Assembly: GCA_036398215.1 (NCBI GenBank)
Contig: DASWHK010000334.1
Span: forward strand, 1-15,547
DNA length: 15,547 bases
Direction of reading: 5' to 3'
From: DASWHK01 sp036398215
GTDB lineage: Bacteria; Acidobacteriota; UBA890
Both the position numbers and the translations under genes were made by a program. The notes beneath the pieces were generated by a model. It did no database searches. It saw nothing but the letters and a program-made list of their open reading frames with translations, and was not told the origin of the DNA. Shown here piece after piece: positions 13,572 through 15,547 of the stretch (positions are counted from its first letter, which is position 1; every line of letters begins with the position of its first letter).

Positions 13572-15547
13572 ATGGTCGATCCTCTTTCGAGCCCTGCCAT
13601 GCCCCAGCAAACGTCGAGCACCCGGGACACCAGGATCGCCGCCGACTCGGCTTGGACGGCCGCCGACAGCGCCGAGCTCTACCAGGTCGAAGCCTGGAGC
13701 GACGGCTACTTCGAGGTGCGGGCCGACGGCCGTTTGTGTGTCGCCCCCCCGGATGGCGGCGCCATGATCGACCTCTACGAGGTGATCGATGGCCTGCGCG
13801 AGCGGGGGCTGGCGACGCCGGTCGTGCTGCGCTTTCAGGAGATCCTCGCCGACCGCCTGCAGCGGATCCACGAGGTCTTCACCCGCGCCGCCGCCGAGGA
13901 CAACTACCGCGGCCGGTACTTGACCGTCTACCCGATCAAGGTCAACCAGCAGCGCCCGGTGGTCGAGCAGGTGTACGGGCAGGGGGCGGCCTTCGGCAGC
14001 GGCCTCGAGGTCGGCTCCAAGCCGGAGCTGCTGGCGGTCATGGCGGTGACCGCCGACGACCGCGATGCCCGCCCGATCATCTGCAACGGCTTCAAGGACA
14101 GCGCCTACATCGAGGCCGTGGTGCTCGCCACCAAGCTCGGCCGCAACATCATCCCGGTGGTCGAGAACCTCGCCGAGTTGCGCATGTTGATCGGCCACGC
14201 CGAGCGCTACGAGGTGCGGCCCGTGATCGGGGCGCGCATCAAGCTGTCGCACCGCGGCGCCGGCCGCTGGGGCGCGTCGGTCGGCGACCGCTCGAAGTTC
14301 GGCCTCTTCGCCAGCGAGCTGCTCGACATGGTGGCGCTGCTGCGCGAGCACGACATGCTCGATACCCTGCAACTGCTGCACGGCCATCCCGGCAGCCAGT
14401 TGCAGGACATCCGGCGCGTCAAGGAGATGATCGGCGAGCTGGCCCACGTCTACGCCGAGCTGCAGGGGCTGGGCGCCGCCATGGGGTACATCGACATCGG
14501 CGGCGGCCTCGGCGTCGACTACGACGGCAGCCGCACGAACTCCTCCTCGTCGATGAACTACACGCTCGAGGAGTACGCCGCCGAGGTCGTCCACCGGATC
14601 GGCAGCGTCTGCGATGACCGCAACATCGAGCATCCGACGATCGTCAGCGAGTCCGGCCGGGCCGTGGCGGCCCACCACAGCGTCCTGGTCTTCGACGTGC
14701 TCGGGGTCTCGGCGCGCGACCGCTTCGTCATCGAGGAGTCGGTCGACGACCTCGATCCAGACGCCCCGCAGCCGATCTACGACCTGTTCGAGGCCTTCGC
14801 ATCGGTGCGGGAAGACAACCTGATCGAGTGCTACCACGACGCCGTCGAGGGCCGCCGCCAGGTCACCGAGCTGTTCGCGCTCGGCTTCCTGTCGTTGCAG
14901 CTGCGTGGGCTGGCGGAACGGCTGTTCTGGTCGACCTCCTCGAAGATCCAGAAGCTTGCCGGCCGGCTCGAGGAGCTCCCCGAGGAGCTCGAGCACCTCG
15001 AGCAGATGCTCGCCGATACCTACTTCTGCAACCTCTCGATCTTCCAGTCGCTGCCCGATATCTGGGCCGTCGGCCAGCTCTTTCCGATCATGCCCATCCA
15101 CCGCCTCGACGAGGAGCCGGTGCGCCGCGGGGTACTCGCCGACGTCACCTGCGACTCCGACGGCCGCATCGATCGCTTCACCGATGTCCGCGACGTACGG
15201 CGGGCGCTGCCGCTGCACGAGCCCCGCGAGGGCGAGCCCTACTACCTCGCGGCCCTGCTCGTCGGCGCCTATCAGGAAACCCTCGGCGATCTCCACAACC
15301 TGTTCGGCGACGCCCACGTCGTGCACATCCAGACGACCGCCGAGGGGGGCTGGCGGATCGAAGAGATCGTCAAGGGCGACACCGCCAGCGAGGTGCTCCG
15401 CTACGTCCAGTACGATCCCGAGCGCATGCATACGCAGCTCTCGCGCGACTGCGAGCTGGCGATCGAGGAGCAGCGCCTGACGGTGGCAGAGTCGCGCGCC
15501 CTGCTCGGCTTCTACGAGTCGGCGCTGGCCGGCTACACGTATCTGTC
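13572..15547 (+). CDS. speA: Biosynthetic arginine decarboxylase SpeA, last few codons outside window
   Basis: This PLP enzyme converts L-arginine to agmatine and CO2, the first step of the agmatine route to putrescine. The frame is open to the window end, giving 658 residues. The visible tail SALAGYTYL matches the known C-terminus of the family, so only a few residues are missing. PLP binding is shown by K123 in YLTVYPIKVNQQRP. LLHGHPGSQL, the glycine loop DIGGGLGVDYDGSR (G310-G312) and SESGRAVAAHHSV (E360) follow. C527 in DVTCDSDGRID matches the conserved active-site Cys of group IV decarboxylases. VGAYQETLGDLHNLFGDAH is another family hallmark. The N-terminal 35 or so residues are variable. 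The ATG at 13572 has GGAGG (13562-13566) five bases upstream; the Met at residue 10 is a weaker choice. No signal peptide is present, which suggests a cytoplasmic enzyme. A structured leader at 13503-13553 lies just upstream. Confidence 0.96.
   Translation, partial: MVDPLSSPAMPQQTSSTRDTRIAADSAWTAADSAELYQVEAWSDGYFEVRADGRLCVAPPDGGAMIDLYEVIDGLRERGLATPVVLRFQEILADRLQRIHEVFTRAAAEDNYRGRYLTVYPIKVNQQRPVVEQVYGQGAAFGSGLEVGSKPELLAVMAVTADDRDARPIICNGFKDSAYIEAVVLATKLGRNIIPVVENLAELRMLIGHAERYEVRPVIGARIKLSHRGAGRWGASVGDRSKFGLFASELLDMVALLREHDMLDTLQLLHGHPGSQLQDIRRVKEMIGELAHVYAELQGLGAAMGYIDIGGGLGVDYDGSRTNSSSSMNYTLEEYAAEVVHRIGSVCDDRNIEHPTIVSESGRAVAAHHSVLVFDVLGVSARDRFVIEESVDDLDPDAPQPIYDLFEAFASVREDNLIECYHDAVEGRRQVTELFALGFLSLQLRGLAERLFWSTSSKIQKLAGRLEELPEELEHLEQMLADTYFCNLSIFQSLPDIWAVGQLFPIMPIHRLDEEPVRRGVLADVTCDSDGRIDRFTDVRDVRRALPLHEPREGEPYYLAALLVGAYQETLGDLHNLFGDAHVVHIQTTAEGGWRIEEIVKGDTASEVLRYVQYDPERMHTQLSRDCELAIEEQRLTVAESRALLGFYESALAGYTYL

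Noticed and set aside
13528..13767. A GTG leader ORF before speA with AGGAG upstream of it
   Set aside because: It continues about 200 bases into speA in another frame with shadow-like composition and has no stop before the speA start, so it does not look like a leader peptide.
13652..14617. A 321-codon frame inside speA
   Set aside because: It overlaps the true SpeA frame, which carries the PLP lysine, glycine loop and active-site cysteine motifs.

Overview
The window is GC-rich with strong G/C bias at third codon positions and very tight gene packing. It suggests an Acidobacteriota chromosome or a close relative. The best taxonomic clue is a PadR-type regulator followed by a large orphan FtsX/MacB-like permease with two FtsX domains. 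That pairing matches the ADOP (acidobacterial duplicated orphan permease) and acidobacterial PadR families. The assignment is inference; no rRNA or other marker gene is present.

Positions 1-9586 (+ strand) hold one polycistronic export operon. It has an RND periplasmic adaptor (5' end outside the window), an RND permease (842-3988), a 1560-residue RND permease fused at its C-terminus to extra membrane segments and an ABC ATPase (3985-8667), a doubtful 39-codon ORF (8664-8783), and an ABC-2-like permease (8780-9586). Three ATGA junctions suggest translational coupling. The ABC ATPase has all its catalytic motifs, but its first beta-strand is separated from its Walker A core by about 170 residues containing roughly four hydrophobic helices. 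It is the only ABC ATPase in the window, and the downstream permease is its natural partner. This RND/ABC chimera is the headline observation.

Positions 9691-12823 (- strand) converge on that operon and hold a PadR regulator and an ADOP-type permease. A perfect 15-bp palindrome overlaps a good -10 element just upstream of padR, which suggests autoregulation.

Positions 13031-15547 (+ strand) hold a small SRPBCC (START/Bet v1-like) protein followed by a GC hairpin terminator. Next come a leader with an interrupted 14-bp palindrome and speA, the biosynthetic arginine decarboxylase. speA runs off the window only a few codons before its expected end. No tRNA, rRNA, CRISPR array, insertion sequence or phage gene was seen, and no stretch over about 210 bases lacks a gene.
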